Shown here in pieces: positions 1 to 8,833 of a DNA stretch of 33,697 nt. This DNA is from Limisphaerales bacterium (GTDB taxonomy: Bacteria; Verrucomicrobiota; Verrucomicrobiia; Limisphaerales; UBA11358). The first letter of the stretch is position 1. The number at the start of each line of letters is the position of its first letter. Location of the stretch: the NCBI GenBank assembly GCA_003161635.1, contig PMOA01000116.1, positions 1 to 33,697 of the forward strand. Reading direction: 5' to 3'. The notes beneath the pieces were generated by a model, which did no database searches, was not told where the DNA came from, and worked only from the letters and a program-made list of their open reading frames with translations. Position numbers and translations under genes: made by a program.

Positions 1-18
1 TCGGTGAAGCTGTTGGTA

Positions 19-146
19 ATACCATTTCCCGATAATAATCGGCATCTATTCCAGACGGTAGGGCCGCGCTGCTGCGCGGCCATCATACCCGGCGGCCCAG
101 CAGCGCCGCCCTACCCATTGCACCGGTTGTCTCTGGGAATTGGCAT
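19..146. repeat. Palindromic dispersed repeat element, left edge
   Basis: Two outer arms face each other around a GC-rich hairpin. The left arm (19-42) matches 33666-33689 in direct orientation at about 18 of 24 bases. The right arm (120-146) is the reverse complement of 33666-33692 at 25 of 27 bases. The arrangement resembles a REP/BIME or MITE-like unit with no coding capacity. The family is not one I can name. The remaining bases of 1-204 show no gene and no convincing terminator for the dehydrogenase gene ending at 205. Confidence 0.6.
57..115. repeat. GC-rich hairpin inside the edge repeat
   Basis: Bases 57-74 and 98-115 are inverted copies of each other, with 17 of 18 positions pairing; the arms begin GGTAGGGC and end GCCCTACC. 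The loop between them is about 23 bases and is itself GC-rich and partly self-complementary. There is no U-tract, so this is a REP-type palindrome rather than an obvious intrinsic terminator. Similar GGTAGGGC palindromes are, to my knowledge, scattered through some verrucomicrobial genomes, but that has not been checked here. Confidence 0.65.
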
Positions 147-204
147 CATACCACCCGCTGACTCCGGTGAAGGGTGTTGAGACATCATTTGCCGGCGGCA
201 ACGC

Positions 205-1200
205 CTACGCTGCCTTTGCGGCGTAAGCTGCAAGAATACGGTCCAGCTCGGCGTTCACAACCTCGTCCACGCGCTGACGGTTTTTGTCGGCTTCGAACCA
301 TGCCAGCGTTCGACGGATGCCTTCACGGAAAGGAATGACCGCCTGGAACCCTGGTACGTACGCTTTGATTTTGCTGTTATCGAAAACCGCGCTCCAGGTT
401 TTGTCGCCCAGCAAGGGGCCGGTCAGCGGAGGTGAAATGCGGGCGATAAAATCGGAGGCCAGGTGGACGATGTTGGCTTTCACCCCCAGGGCATCGGCGA
501 TGGTTTCATAAATCTGGTTCCAGGTCAGCACCTCGTCCGAGGTGATGTGGAAAGCTTCGCCCAGGGCCTGCGTATTCCCAACCAAACCGAGAAACCCCCG
601 CGCAAAATCTTCGGCATGGGTCACGAACCATAAGGAGGAACCGTCGCCGTGGACAATGATTGGCCGCCCCTTTTTTAGACGATCAGCCAGGGTGTAGCAA
701 CCCCAGCCACCCAGCGCGATGGGGAAGTTCGCGTCACCATACGTCAACGAAGGGCGGACAATCGTGACCGGAAAGCCTTCTTCGCGACCGGCCCGCGTCA
801 GGCGCGTTTCGCAAGCGATCTTGTTGCGCGAGTATTCCCAATAGGGATTGTGCAACGGCGTTGACTCCCGGATGACATGGTGGCCCGGAGGTTTTTGGTA
901 AGCCGAGGCGGAGCTGATAAAAATAAACTGCCGGGTGCGGCCCCGGAAGATCGCCAGGTCGCGCTCGATGTCCTCCGGCGTATAGGCGATCCAATCCACC
1001 ACCACGTCAAACTTTAAATCTCGCAGCGCGGCGCGCACCTGCTCCGGCTGGTGAATGTCAGCGGTCAAGCTCTGGGCCCCGGACAAGTCTGGTTTCTGCA
1101 ACCCACGATTGAGCAGATACAGGTCGAGCCCTTTGGCCAGCGCCAGCCGGCTGACTGATGTGCTGATAAAACCCGTGCCGCCGATAAATAAAACCTTCAA
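205..1200 (-). CDS. NAD-dependent epimerase/dehydratase, extended SDR family
   Basis: Cytoplasmic Rossmann-fold protein of about 331 residues. The N-terminal GGTGFI nucleotide-binding motif lies at residues 7-12, and the catalytic Tyr-x-x-x-Lys pair is Y123 and K127 (YSRNK). No signal peptide is present. The start is placed at the TTG at 1200: a perfect AAGGAGGT sits at 1214-1207, six bases upstream. The TTG at 1206 in the same frame touches the Shine-Dalgarno sequence and is too close. It is the last gene of the minus-strand mannan run, 55 bp after the lipoprotein GH26 gene. A sugar or nucleotide-sugar oxidoreductase/epimerase role is likely, but the substrate cannot be read from sequence; related plant CSP41-like proteins share the fold without a clear sugar substrate. 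Confidence 0.85.
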   Translation of the reverse strand: MKVLFIGGTGFISTSVSRLALAKGLDLYLLNRGLQKPDLSGAQSLTADIHQPEQVRAALRDLKFDVVVDWIAYTPEDIERDLAIFRGRTRQFIFISSASAYQKPPGHHVIRESTPLHNPYWEYSRNKIACETRLTRAGREEGFPVTIVRPSLTYGDANFPIALGGWGCYTLADRLKKGRPIIVHGDGSSLWFVTHAEDFARGFLGLVGNTQALGEAFHITSDEVLTWNQIYETIADALGVKANIVHLASDFIARISPPLTGPLLGDKTWSAVFDNSKIKAYVPGFQAVIPFREGIRRTLAWFEADKNRQRVDEVVNAELDRILAAYAAKAA

Positions 1201-1206
1201 GGTCAA

Positions 1207-1214
1207 ACCTCCTT
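1207..1214 (-). promoter_or_regulatory. Strong ribosome binding site fixing a TTG start
   Basis: On the minus strand these bases read AAGGAGGT, an ideal anti-16S match. They lie six bases before the TTG at 1200, which decides the start of the epimerase/dehydratase gene. Most other genes in this window lack so clear a site. Confidence 0.75.
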
Positions 1215-1255
1215 GATCAAGCCCGTTTGCTCTCTGAACTTCCGTCGGTAAAGAG

Positions 1256-2362
1256 TCATGGCGCAGGTCGGGTTGCCGGGGGCAACGGCGGCAGTCCGGA
1301 CGCGGCGCGGATGGGGGCGATGCCCTTGACGTATTCCGGGTCGTCCAGACTCAACGAGCGGGGGGCGTTGACCAGGGTTTGCATGACTTGGTTTGCGCCC
1401 GGTTCTTTTCCGACCATGCCGGCCCAGAGCATCCACCAGGTCCACTCCGGCTGCTTTTCCAGCACGTCCAACGTTGGCGGCGGTCCGACTTCAGCCAGGG
1501 CAACCGGTTTCCCCCCCGCCAGTTTCAACAGGTCGCGGTAATAAGATTGCGAAAAATCGCTGTGATAAACATCCAGCGCCGCGATGTCGAAATAGTTCCG
1601 GCCGGGGAAAAAATCGACGAACTGCCGTTCCGGTATGCTCGGCCGGTCCACGCTCCAGATCCACACCAGATTGTTGAGCTGGTGATGATTCGCCAGCCGA
1701 TCGAACAACTGGCGATAAAGCACGGTGGTGCCGTGTTCTCCCCGCCGCCCACCCCACCAGAACCAATCACCGTTCATTTCATGGTACGGCCGCCAGAGCA
1801 CGGGAACATGCGCGTCACGAAGTTGCTTCAGGTATCCCGCAATGACGTCCACTTGGTCGCACCAGCGCTGGTTTAATTTGGTTCCAGGCGTGATCAGCTC
1901 GTTCCACTGTTCGTCCGTAAGCCGGCCCTGCACGGTGGCGAGATTGTTCGACGCTGCCGCACCCGGTTTCGACCGGAAAGTAACCGGCTCATCAGCAGTG
2001 GGCGGCACGGCGTGCCAGCACAAAGCGATGATCGAACCTTTCTCGTACTGCTGCTTGACCTCCGCGATGATGTCCGGTCGGGCAGCCACCGCGTCCTTGT
2101 CGCCGGGCTTGGCAAAGCCGAAGTCCTGGCCGAAAATGGCCGGCGTCTTGCCCCAGGCCTCAGCGGCCTCAAGGGTCGAGGTATCTTTCGTAGCCGGATA
2201 ATTGTGCTGGCCGGTCAGCGTGTGTTTGCCGGAAATGCCGTGAATGTATTTCAACAACGCCACCGCTTCCGGCGAGGCATTGGGCGTCACCGGCCTGACG
2301 GAACCGCACCCGGCGCCCAACAAGCCGAGCAACAGCACGAAAATGGTTCGTTTGTTATTCAT
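1256..2362 (-). CDS. GH26 endo-beta-1,4-mannanase, lipoprotein
   Basis: Predicted mannan endo-1,4-beta-mannosidase of 368 residues. The signal peptide ends in a lipobox (LGAGC, lipidated Cys19), so the enzyme should be membrane-anchored, probably facing the periplasm or cell surface. The GH26 signature WRPYHEMNG places the acid/base at E195, preceded by H194, and the nucleophile is probably E291 in ALAEVGP. Aromatic residues after the acid/base (WFWWG) are typical of the family's substrate cleft. It is a single catalytic domain, whereas the second GH26 protein carries extra C-terminal modules. It could be an exo-acting mannobiohydrolase, as some lipidated GH26 enzymes are; sequence alone does not separate the two. 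Confidence 0.92.
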   Translation of the reverse strand: MNNKRTIFVLLLGLLGAGCGSVRPVTPNASPEAVALLKYIHGISGKHTLTGQHNYPATKDTSTLEAAEAWGKTPAIFGQDFGFAKPGDKDAVAARPDIIAEVKQQYEKGSIIALCWHAVPPTADEPVTFRSKPGAAASNNLATVQGRLTDEQWNELITPGTKLNQRWCDQVDVIAGYLKQLRDAHVPVLWRPYHEMNGDWFWWGGRRGEHGTTVLYRQLFDRLANHHQLNNLVWIWSVDRPSIPERQFVDFFPGRNYFDIAALDVYHSDFSQSYYRDLLKLAGGKPVALAEVGPPPTLDVLEKQPEWTWWMLWAGMVGKEPGANQVMQTLVNAPRSLSLDDPEYVKGIAPIRAASGLPPLPPATRPAP

Positions 2363-2415
2363 GATTGATTATTCCCTTCGTTAAAAGAGCTTTATTGCCT
2401 GCGGCTTTCCACTTT

Positions 2416-2484
2416 TCAACGGGCTGGCCGCAGGTTCTTTTCGATCAACCGACGTTGTTGTTCCACACAGACCTTTTGATCGTC
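2416..2484 (-). pseudogene. Remnant of a GH130 gene 3' end
   Basis: The 198-bp gap between the GH28-like and lipoprotein GH26 genes encodes, on the minus strand, about 22 residues ending at a stop at 2416. They include KVCVEQQRRLIEKNLR. The intact GH130 protein ends with [16 protein letters not shown] at the equivalent place, 13 of 16 residues identical, and the DNA is also visibly similar. No other GH130 motif precedes it, because the GH28-like coding region begins at 2561. The simplest reading is a second GH130 copy lost by deletion that left its last codons. The rest of 2363-2560 shows no gene. Confidence 0.7.
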
Positions 2485-2560
2485 CAACCGGGCGAAGGAA
2501 CTGCGCCCGAGGCTGCCAGGCTGGCAAGCGAAACAACCCGCCGATTCACACCCGCCGCTG

Positions 2561-4066
2561 CTATTCCATGATCTGATCCGGCGATTTCCCGGGCCGGGCG
2601 GCTTTGCCGCTGAATTGCTCCAACTGCAAACCTTCGACGTGGCGCAATTCCAGCGCCGCACCATAATAATCTTCCAACGATCCGCTCCAGATCACCTGCG
2701 TGTTGCGAAGCGTCAGTCCGCGCACAAACTCGCAGTGGATGCCGGCGATGGAATTTGTGTAAATACCGTTGAATGCCCCGCCGGGCAAAAGGCCATTGGG
2801 CCGGTCATCGTAAAAACCTCCGGGCTGGTCGCTGGTCTTGGCGACTTCCACGCGCACGTTGTCCAACACGATGTCCTCGAGTGATTGGGTCGCATCGCCG
2901 CGAAAGTAAACGCCATTCTCGCCTTTGCAGAGAATATTGCTAAAGCGGATCTGGCGGACGTGCCCCAGCTTCGTGTCCTTGTTGCGCGGAAGGTTGCTGA
3001 TATGAATTGGCTCACCCGCGCCCCACCACTTGCCCGGTTGCAGCCGGGTTTCAATCGTGATGTTTGAGAAGAGAATGTTTTCAATGTCGCCCTCGTCGCG
3101 GCTTTGAATGCAAAGTCCGCGATTGCTGCGGTAGATGACGCAGGCGTCGAAGACCACGTTGCGAATTCCCGGCGGCGCGTAGGCTTCATCAAGCTTCAGA
3201 GCGCAACTGCGCGAAGCAATCGTGCAGCCGGTGACGGTGATGTTTTCGCTGCGGCCGTAGCTCGCGAAGTTGGGCGTGTTCTTGAGCACAATGCCGTCAT
3301 CCGCCGTGTCAATGTGGCAGTTGGCAACGCGCACATTGCGACAATGATCGAGATCAATGCCGTCATTGTTTGCCACGTTCCAATCGTTGAGGATGCTGAT
3401 GGAATCAATCACCAGGTCCTCGCACCCGGCCGGATGAACCGTCCAGCTTGGCGCGTTGCGAATCGTGATGTCTCGGATGCGCACCTGCTGGCACCCGATC
3501 AAGATAATCACCATGGGCCGGCCGGCGGCCAATGTCTTGTCGGTGGCGCTCCGGCCAAACGGCCACCAGACCCCACAAAAGGATTGCGGCCACCAGCCCG
3601 GTTTGTTCACGTCGCCGCCCGCCTGTTCGTCAGCGAGTTCCTGCCACACCGCCTTGTCATTGCCATCCAGAACCCCGTCGCCGGAAATGGAAATGCCCGC
3701 CGCATCCTTCGCGAACAACAGCGCCCCCGCCGGGCCGTAATCCTGCCAGCGCGCGCTCCCCTCCAACACCGCGCCGCGCGCCAGATGGAAATCCACGCCA
3801 CTTCCCAACGTGACCGCTCCGGAAAGAAACTTTTTTCCACCCGGCAACACCACTTGTCCGCCGCCCTGCGCGACACAGGCATCCACCGCTTTTTGAAGGG
3901 CCGCCGTGTCATCCGCCACGCCATCGCCCTTCGCGCCGTAGTCCAGCACATTATAAATGCCTGGGGGTGATGCTGCTGTCAGTGGTTCGTGATGACCGGA
4001 CGGGTCATCGGCGCGCGTGATGAACGCGGCCAGCATCAACATTCCAACAAGAAAACGAACGGTCAT
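2561..4066 (-). CDS. GH28-like polygalacturonase-family protein, exported
   Basis: A 501-residue right-handed beta-helix protein with a signal peptide (about residues 1-19). The N-terminal YNVLDYGAKGDGVADDT segment is the usual opening of GH28 and pectate-lyase-like helices. The GH28 acid positions are visible as NND at 233-235 and DD at 256-257. The GHG histidine motif is not evident: the equivalent strand reads SCALKLDE (about 287-294). The substrate may therefore differ from homogalacturonan. It starts 4 bp after the GH130 stop and is probably co-transcribed. Pectin or rhamnogalacturonan side activity next to mannan genes would suit plant cell-wall degradation. Confidence 0.82.
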   Translation of the reverse strand: MTVRFLVGMLMLAAFITRADDPSGHHEPLTAASPPGIYNVLDYGAKGDGVADDTAALQKAVDACVAQGGGQVVLPGGKKFLSGAVTLGSGVDFHLARGAVLEGSARWQDYGPAGALLFAKDAAGISISGDGVLDGNDKAVWQELADEQAGGDVNKPGWWPQSFCGVWWPFGRSATDKTLAAGRPMVIILIGCQQVRIRDITIRNAPSWTVHPAGCEDLVIDSISILNDWNVANNDGIDLDHCRNVRVANCHIDTADDGIVLKNTPNFASYGRSENITVTGCTIASRSCALKLDEAYAPPGIRNVVFDACVIYRSNRGLCIQSRDEGDIENILFSNITIETRLQPGKWWGAGEPIHISNLPRNKDTKLGHVRQIRFSNILCKGENGVYFRGDATQSLEDIVLDNVRVEVAKTSDQPGGFYDDRPNGLLPGGAFNGIYTNSIAGIHCEFVRGLTLRNTQVIWSGSLEDYYGAALELRHVEGLQLEQFSGKAARPGKSPDQIME

Positions 4067-4070
4067 TTAT

Positions 4071-5285
4071 TTATGGGTTGCAGTTGTTCAGCGCTTGGGT
4101 TCGCCGCGCGGTCCCCCGGCGAAGATTGTTTTCGATCAAACGACAGCGCTGTTCGACACAAACTTTCGAACGCAGGCCGTCTTCGGGTGTGTTGGCCGCG
4201 TAATCCAACAATTTCTCAACCGTCGTCGTCGCCACCTGCGTGCGCGTGTCCGAGGAACCGTAGTAGATAAACACGTCGCCATTGGTCCGGGCCACCCAGC
4301 CGTTGGCAAAAACAACGTTCGACACGTCGCCCACACGTTCTTCGCCTTCGGGCGCCATGAAATAGCCGCCGGGGGCCTTGATGACCTTGGTGGGATTGTT
4401 CAGGTCGCACAGGAACAGGTAGAGCACATAACGCATGCCGGCGGCGGTGTTGCGCACGCCGTGCGCCAGATGCAGCCAGCCCTTCTTCGTTTTGATCGGC
4501 GCCGGTCCGAGGCCGTTTTTGCCTTCCTTGATCGTGTGATAGAAACGCGGGTCAATGATTTCTTCCTTGCCGATGACCGCGTTCTCAATGTCGTCGCACA
4601 AACCCCAGCCGATGCCGTCGCCGCTGCCGGTGGCCGCGAAATCGGCCATGGGCCGGGTGTAGAAGGCGTGCTTGCTCTTCACAAATTCGGGATGCAGGAC
4701 GCAGTTGCGCTGGTGCAATGAATCCGTCTTGAGGTCGGGCAGCCGTTCCCATTTCACCAGGTCTTTCGTGCGCGCAATCCCGCAACGGGCGATGGCCGCC
4801 GAAAGATCTCCCGGCTTCGAGTCGTCATGCCGCTCGGCGCAAAACAATCCGTAAATCCAGCCGTCCTCGTGCCGGACGAGACGCATGTCGTACAGGTTCG
4901 TTTCCTTGTCTTCAAGCTCTGGCATCCGCACCGGGTAATCCCAGAACCGGAAGCCGTCCACGCCGGTTTTGCTTTCCGCGACGGCGAAAAACGATTTGCG
5001 GTCCCAACCCTCCGTGCGCGCCATCAGGACGATGTTCCCGTTCCACTCCATCGCGCCGACATTGAAAACGCAGTTGATGCCGAGCCGCGTCATCAGATGC
5101 GGGTTGGTGGCCGGATTGAGATCATAACGCCAGAACCAGGGCGTATGTTCGGCGGTCAGGACCGGGAATTCGTACCGGTCGAAAATGCCGTTGCCGTTCT
5201 TTTGCGGGCGGTTACGGCGTTGGACCAGCTGTTCGTGCTGCCGCTGGAGTTGTTTCAGTTTATTCTGAAAGGTCGTTTTGGTCAT
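4071..5285 (-). CDS. GH130 4-O-beta-D-mannosyl-D-glucose phosphorylase
   Basis: Cytoplasmic phosphorylase of 404 residues, the usual length of GH130 subfamily 1. It should convert mannosyl-glucose plus phosphate into alpha-mannose-1-phosphate and glucose. The family's catalytic Asp is probably D133 in LYDMRL, matching D131 of the Bacteroides fragilis enzyme. There is no signal peptide. The ATG at 5285 is chosen because it overlaps the GH26 stop as ATGA (5285-5282), a translational-coupling arrangement; an upstream in-frame extension would only read through the GH26 gene. The AGE-family 2-epimerase at 11094-12320 supplies the matching upstream step. An oligomannoside phosphorylase (GH130_2) is the main alternative. 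Confidence 0.88.
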   Translation of the reverse strand: MTKTTFQNKLKQLQRQHEQLVQRRNRPQKNGNGIFDRYEFPVLTAEHTPWFWRYDLNPATNPHLMTRLGINCVFNVGAMEWNGNIVLMARTEGWDRKSFFAVAESKTGVDGFRFWDYPVRMPELEDKETNLYDMRLVRHEDGWIYGLFCAERHDDSKPGDLSAAIARCGIARTKDLVKWERLPDLKTDSLHQRNCVLHPEFVKSKHAFYTRPMADFAATGSGDGIGWGLCDDIENAVIGKEEIIDPRFYHTIKEGKNGLGPAPIKTKKGWLHLAHGVRNTAAGMRYVLYLFLCDLNNPTKVIKAPGGYFMAPEGEERVGDVSNVVFANGWVARTNGDVFIYYGSSDTRTQVATTTVEKLLDYAANTPEDGLRSKVCVEQRCRLIENNLRRGTARRTQALNNCNP

Positions 5286-7162
5286 TGGGCTTGGGCCGTC
5301 GTGGTTGAAGGGGATGGCGGTTTGAACCATTCCCCGTCCAGCGGAACCATCCGCCAACCAGGAATGGGACGTTCCTCGGTCCCGTTGGGCAACTGCCAAC
5401 GGACGGCGAGTTGCGTGGAGCCGGATTGCTGTTGCTGCAATACTTCAAGGTAATAGCGATTCCCGGCTTCGAGGTTGACCGGCACCGACTCTGCCTCGTG
5501 CGTGTGCGGCCACTTGCTGTAAGGCGTGTTGCGGGTCACCTCCGCGATTTTTGTCTTCTTCGCCGGGGTTGCATCGGTGCTAAGCCAGAGCTCCGAAACG
5601 CTCTCGTTGGCGATCCAGAATTTGTACGAGCCGGTCATCGGAGGAATCAGAAAACCCTGATAACGCGCCTCAAAATTGGTGGCGACATTTACGGGCACTT
5701 CAAACGCCTTGCCCAGGATTTCCCGGCCGGTGGGCGGCTCGGCAAGATTGTCCAGGTTCGTCAAGCTCATGCCTTTGAGATCCGTCCACCAGGCGCGCGC
5801 AATGCCCGCGCCGGGTCCGACCTGAAAAGCCGGGCTGGCGGCGCTGCGCAAACCATCGGCCTTGGCGATGAGCGTGAAATGGTCGCCCGCCTTGTCAATC
5901 TTCAGGTCCGGAAATGTGGCAATGCCGTTGACCGTGGTTGCCGTCAACGTGCCGTCGAGTTTGCCGCCGGACGGATTTTTCAGCGTCAGGGTGACGGTGT
6001 AAATTCCATCACGGACAGTACGGCCGGATTTATCCTGCACGGCCACCGTTACCGGCAAACGGCGGACACCACCAATGGCGACGTCGCCCGGCGCGGTCGC
6101 GAAACCCAATTGCACCGCGTTGCCGGTGGGCCGGAACGGATAATGCCCCAGGTCCGGCAGGTCGCCTAGGTTGAGCACGTAGGGATGGTTGAACCATTGG
6201 CGCAGTTGTTCCGGCGAATTCTTTTCCGTCAGCACGGACCCCGACCAGGTCGTGAAGAACAACCAACCGGCTTTTTCGCGGACGAGTTGGTTCACATCGG
6301 GAATCGGGCCATTCTCACCGAGGGCAATGAGCTTTTGCCCGCGACCAAAGGCGGTCAGTTCATCAAATACATCCTTCGCCGTCCCGTGATTGCCGTCCAT
6401 GGGATAATGGTCCTGACCGATGATATCCACGTAGGCGTCGCCCGGATACCAGTCGGCGAGGTCGGTTTCCGCACCGGGCGAAAAGACCCAGATGAGGTTG
6501 TTGAGTTTGTGTTTGGCGGTGAAGTTTTCAAACATCAGCCGCCAGAGTTTTCTGAGGGCTTCCGGCCCCCGCGCGCCCCACCAGAACCAGCGGCCGTTCG
6601 CCTCGTGCAACGGCCGCCACAGCACCGGCACATGCGCGTCGCGAAGCACTTCCAATTCGCCCGCGATTTTGTCCAGATCGCGCAACAGCGCCTGGTTTTC
6701 GGGTGTGTCTTCCGTCACGCCGCGTGACAAATCAAACGTTGTGTCTTTCGTGTAAATCTCATTGCCGTTCATCGGGGAGCGCCAGTGCCAGCAGAATTCG
6801 ACGATCCCGTGCCGGTTTTGATACCAGTCAATCGCGTGTTTCGCCAGGGTGTGGTTGGTGTCATGCCCGCGCGACGGTCCGGTGTAACCCGACAAATCCA
6901 TCGCCAGCAATGCCGGCAGTTTGCCCGTGGTGTTCGTGAGATAGTTCAGTTCAAAACACAAATCATTTGTCCCGCGCCGGCCTTCCTGCTGGCCGGAAAT
7001 GATTTTTTTTCCGTAAATGTCCGAGAAATAGGTCAGCAGGGCCTGCGCTTCCGGCGAGGCGTTCGGCGTGACCGGGGTGTCCGCGACGGAGGCCACGGCC
7101 GTTCGCGCGGCCATCAACACCAGCATGGCCCGGATAACCCAACGGCCGGCCCGGTTCACCAT
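5282..7162 (-). CDS. GH26 beta-mannanase with Ig-like and PA14 domains
   Basis: Exported modular mannanase, 626 residues from the ATG at 7162. The Sec signal peptide covers residues 1-25. The GH26 barrel covers about 30-335, with acid/base E187 in WRPLHEANG and probable nucleophile E283 in ALGENGP. An Ig-like beta-sandwich follows (about 345-448), then a PA14 domain (about 450-612), a carbohydrate-binding fold uncommon in this family. In-frame ATGs at 7228, 7222 and 7198 would add 12-22 charged residues before the signal peptide, so 7162 is preferred, although no start has a good Shine-Dalgarno sequence. It heads the first minus-strand run and is coupled to GH130 by an ATGA overlap, consistent with joint mannan breakdown. 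Confidence 0.9.
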   Translation of the reverse strand: MVNRAGRWVIRAMLVLMAARTAVASVADTPVTPNASPEAQALLTYFSDIYGKKIISGQQEGRRGTNDLCFELNYLTNTTGKLPALLAMDLSGYTGPSRGHDTNHTLAKHAIDWYQNRHGIVEFCWHWRSPMNGNEIYTKDTTFDLSRGVTEDTPENQALLRDLDKIAGELEVLRDAHVPVLWRPLHEANGRWFWWGARGPEALRKLWRLMFENFTAKHKLNNLIWVFSPGAETDLADWYPGDAYVDIIGQDHYPMDGNHGTAKDVFDELTAFGRGQKLIALGENGPIPDVNQLVREKAGWLFFTTWSGSVLTEKNSPEQLRQWFNHPYVLNLGDLPDLGHYPFRPTGNAVQLGFATAPGDVAIGGVRRLPVTVAVQDKSGRTVRDGIYTVTLTLKNPSGGKLDGTLTATTVNGIATFPDLKIDKAGDHFTLIAKADGLRSAASPAFQVGPGAGIARAWWTDLKGMSLTNLDNLAEPPTGREILGKAFEVPVNVATNFEARYQGFLIPPMTGSYKFWIANESVSELWLSTDATPAKKTKIAEVTRNTPYSKWPHTHEAESVPVNLEAGNRYYLEVLQQQQSGSTQLAVRWQLPNGTEERPIPGWRMVPLDGEWFKPPSPSTTTAQAQ

Positions 7163-7427
7163 CTTTTTTTTGAGAATGAAGCGCCCGCTTTCCCGCATCC
7201 CGTTGATTGTTGCACGAATCATGCTCATTGACGTTCGCCGCTCACTGTAACTATAACCTTGGACGGAATAAAGCGATGAAAAACCAAAAATGTCGTCTAA
7301 ACATGCTACATCAAAAAACTTTTCAAACTTGCCCGGTAACGTCCATGTTTTCCGAACGCACAAGCTCGAAAATCCTGATCATCCCTTCCGGGGATTTGAC
7401 AGAGGTGAGAGTGTGCATCAAACCGTC
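7163..7427. promoter_or_regulatory. Divergent promoter region between mannanase genes
   Basis: About 265 bp separate the minus-strand GH26 start from the plus-strand GH5 start, and the stretch is visibly richer in A+T than its surroundings. It should carry promoters for both directions, but no confident -35/-10 pair could be assigned. Features seen are a 7-bp inverted repeat (AAACATG at 7299-7305, CATGTTT at 7344-7350) and, on the minus strand, CCAAGGTTATAGTT at 7262-7249. The latter recurs exactly at 29227-29240. Confidence 0.45.
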
Positions 7428-8795
7428 ATGAGCCACCGACATACTTCCCGCAGGGAATTCATCAAAACCACCGCGCTGGCGCTGCCGCTGGTTGCGGCCG
7501 GCTGCAGCAGTCTGCAGCCAAAATCCGCCTCCACCCCAAAAAAGACGGGAGATTTTATCGCCGTTCGCAACGGACGCTTCGAGCTCCAGAGCCGCCCCTA
7601 TTTTTATATCGGGACCAATCTTTGGTATGGCTGCTATCTCTGCGACCCGGCGCTGCCCGGAGGCCGCCAGCGCATGGTTCGCGAGCTTGACCGCCTGCAG
7701 AGCATGGGCGTCACCAACATCCGCCTGCTCGCGGGTTCGGAAACTTCGCCCTTGGCCGGTGCCATTTCACGCGGCATCACACGCGCCCCCCGTGACTGGG
7801 ATGAGGATTTGCTCTCCGGATTGGATTTTTGTCTCGCCGAAATGGCCAGGCGCAACATGCGCGCGATACTTTTCGTGTCGAACTATTGGCAGTGGTCCGG
7901 CGGCTTTGCCCAATACGTTCGCTGGATTACTGGCGACACGATTCCTGACCCGGACAAGCCGGCTATAGCGAAGGGCAATTGGAGTGCTTTCATGAAATTT
8001 TCGGCGCGGCTTTACGTCACGTCCGCCGCGAACCAGCTTTATCTGGGTTACATCTCGCGACTCATCCAGCGCCGCAACACGGCGAACGGTCGTGTCTATC
8101 GTGACGACCCGGCGATCATGACCTGGGAGCTCGCCAACGAACCGCGCCCCGGCACGGATGTCGCGGTCAGCGGAGTGCCGGAGTTCTGCCGATGGGTGGA
8201 CACGACGGCGCGATTCATTCATGCGCAGGATCCGAATCATCTCGTTTGCACCGGCTCCGAAGGCATTCATGGTTGTCTGGACCAGCCCGATGTTTTTGTG
8301 AAAGCGCACGAAACTCCGGCGATTGATTATGTGACCGTCCACATGTGGCTGAAGAATTGGGGCTGGTTGAAGGACCCGCAACTCGGGCCCGATTATGAGA
8401 CGGCGGCGGCCCGGGCGAGGGATCATGTCGAACAACACAACGTCCTGGCCACCGACACGCTGCACAAGCCCCTTGTCCTGGAAGAATTTGGCCTGCCACG
8501 CGACCACGAGCAGTATGCGCCCGACAGCCCCACGACGGCCCGCAATGATTATTTCCGCCGCATGTTTGATCAAGTCGCGAAATCCTGCCAGGCGGGCCGT
8601 GCGCTGCAAGGCGCGAACTTCTGGACGTGGGGCGGCGAAGGTCGTGCGGGCACGGGCAAACCGGATTCAGCCGCCGCCCTGACGGGCGACCCGTTCTGCG
8701 AACCGCAAGGGCTGAACTCCATCTTCGACACGGACACGAGCACCCTCGCGGTCATTGCTCAAGCGAACAAAAAACTGGCGGCTCTTACGGGCTGA
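7428..8795 (+). CDS. GH5 (subfamily 7-like) endo-beta-mannanase, Tat lipoprotein
   Basis: Mannanase of 455 residues. The N-terminus reads SRREFIK, a twin-arginine motif (R8, R9), followed by a hydrophobic stretch and lipobox LVAAGC (Cys26), implying Tat export and lipidation. The acid/base is E238 in WELANEPR, a sequence characteristic of GH5_7 mannanases. The nucleophile is probably E353 in VLEEFGLP. The ATG at 7428 is chosen because the Tat motif follows at once; an in-frame upstream extension to 7290 gives no plausible leader. A purine-rich AGAGGTGAGAG lies at 7401-7411, rather far for a Shine-Dalgarno sequence. It is the only plus-strand gene in the mannan half, and its 3' end converges on the GH27 gene with a 38-bp gap that holds no clear terminator. 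Confidence 0.9.
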   Translation: MSHRHTSRREFIKTTALALPLVAAGCSSLQPKSASTPKKTGDFIAVRNGRFELQSRPYFYIGTNLWYGCYLCDPALPGGRQRMVRELDRLQSMGVTNIRLLAGSETSPLAGAISRGITRAPRDWDEDLLSGLDFCLAEMARRNMRAILFVSNYWQWSGGFAQYVRWITGDTIPDPDKPAIAKGNWSAFMKFSARLYVTSAANQLYLGYISRLIQRRNTANGRVYRDDPAIMTWELANEPRPGTDVAVSGVPEFCRWVDTTARFIHAQDPNHLVCTGSEGIHGCLDQPDVFVKAHETPAIDYVTVHMWLKNWGWLKDPQLGPDYETAAARARDHVEQHNVLATDTLHKPLVLEEFGLPRDHEQYAPDSPTTARNDYFRRMFDQVAKSCQAGRALQGANFWTWGGEGRAGTGKPDSAAALTGDPFCEPQGLNSIFDTDTSTLAVIAQANKKLAALTG

Positions 8796-8833
8796 TTTGA
8801 TGTCCGGCCGAACCGCCTGATCCGGGAGTCGCC

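Noticed and set aside
57-115. Hairpin considered as an intrinsic terminator of the epimerase/dehydratase gene
   Set aside because: No U-tract, and it lies within a larger symmetric repeat that recurs at the other window edge.
3104-3970. 288-codon plus-strand open frame opposite the GH28-like gene
   Set aside because: Antisense shadow of a gene with clear beta-helix motifs.
8796-8833. Possible terminator between convergent GH5 and GH27 genes
   Set aside because: Only 38 bp, no stable hairpin with a T-tract on either strand.
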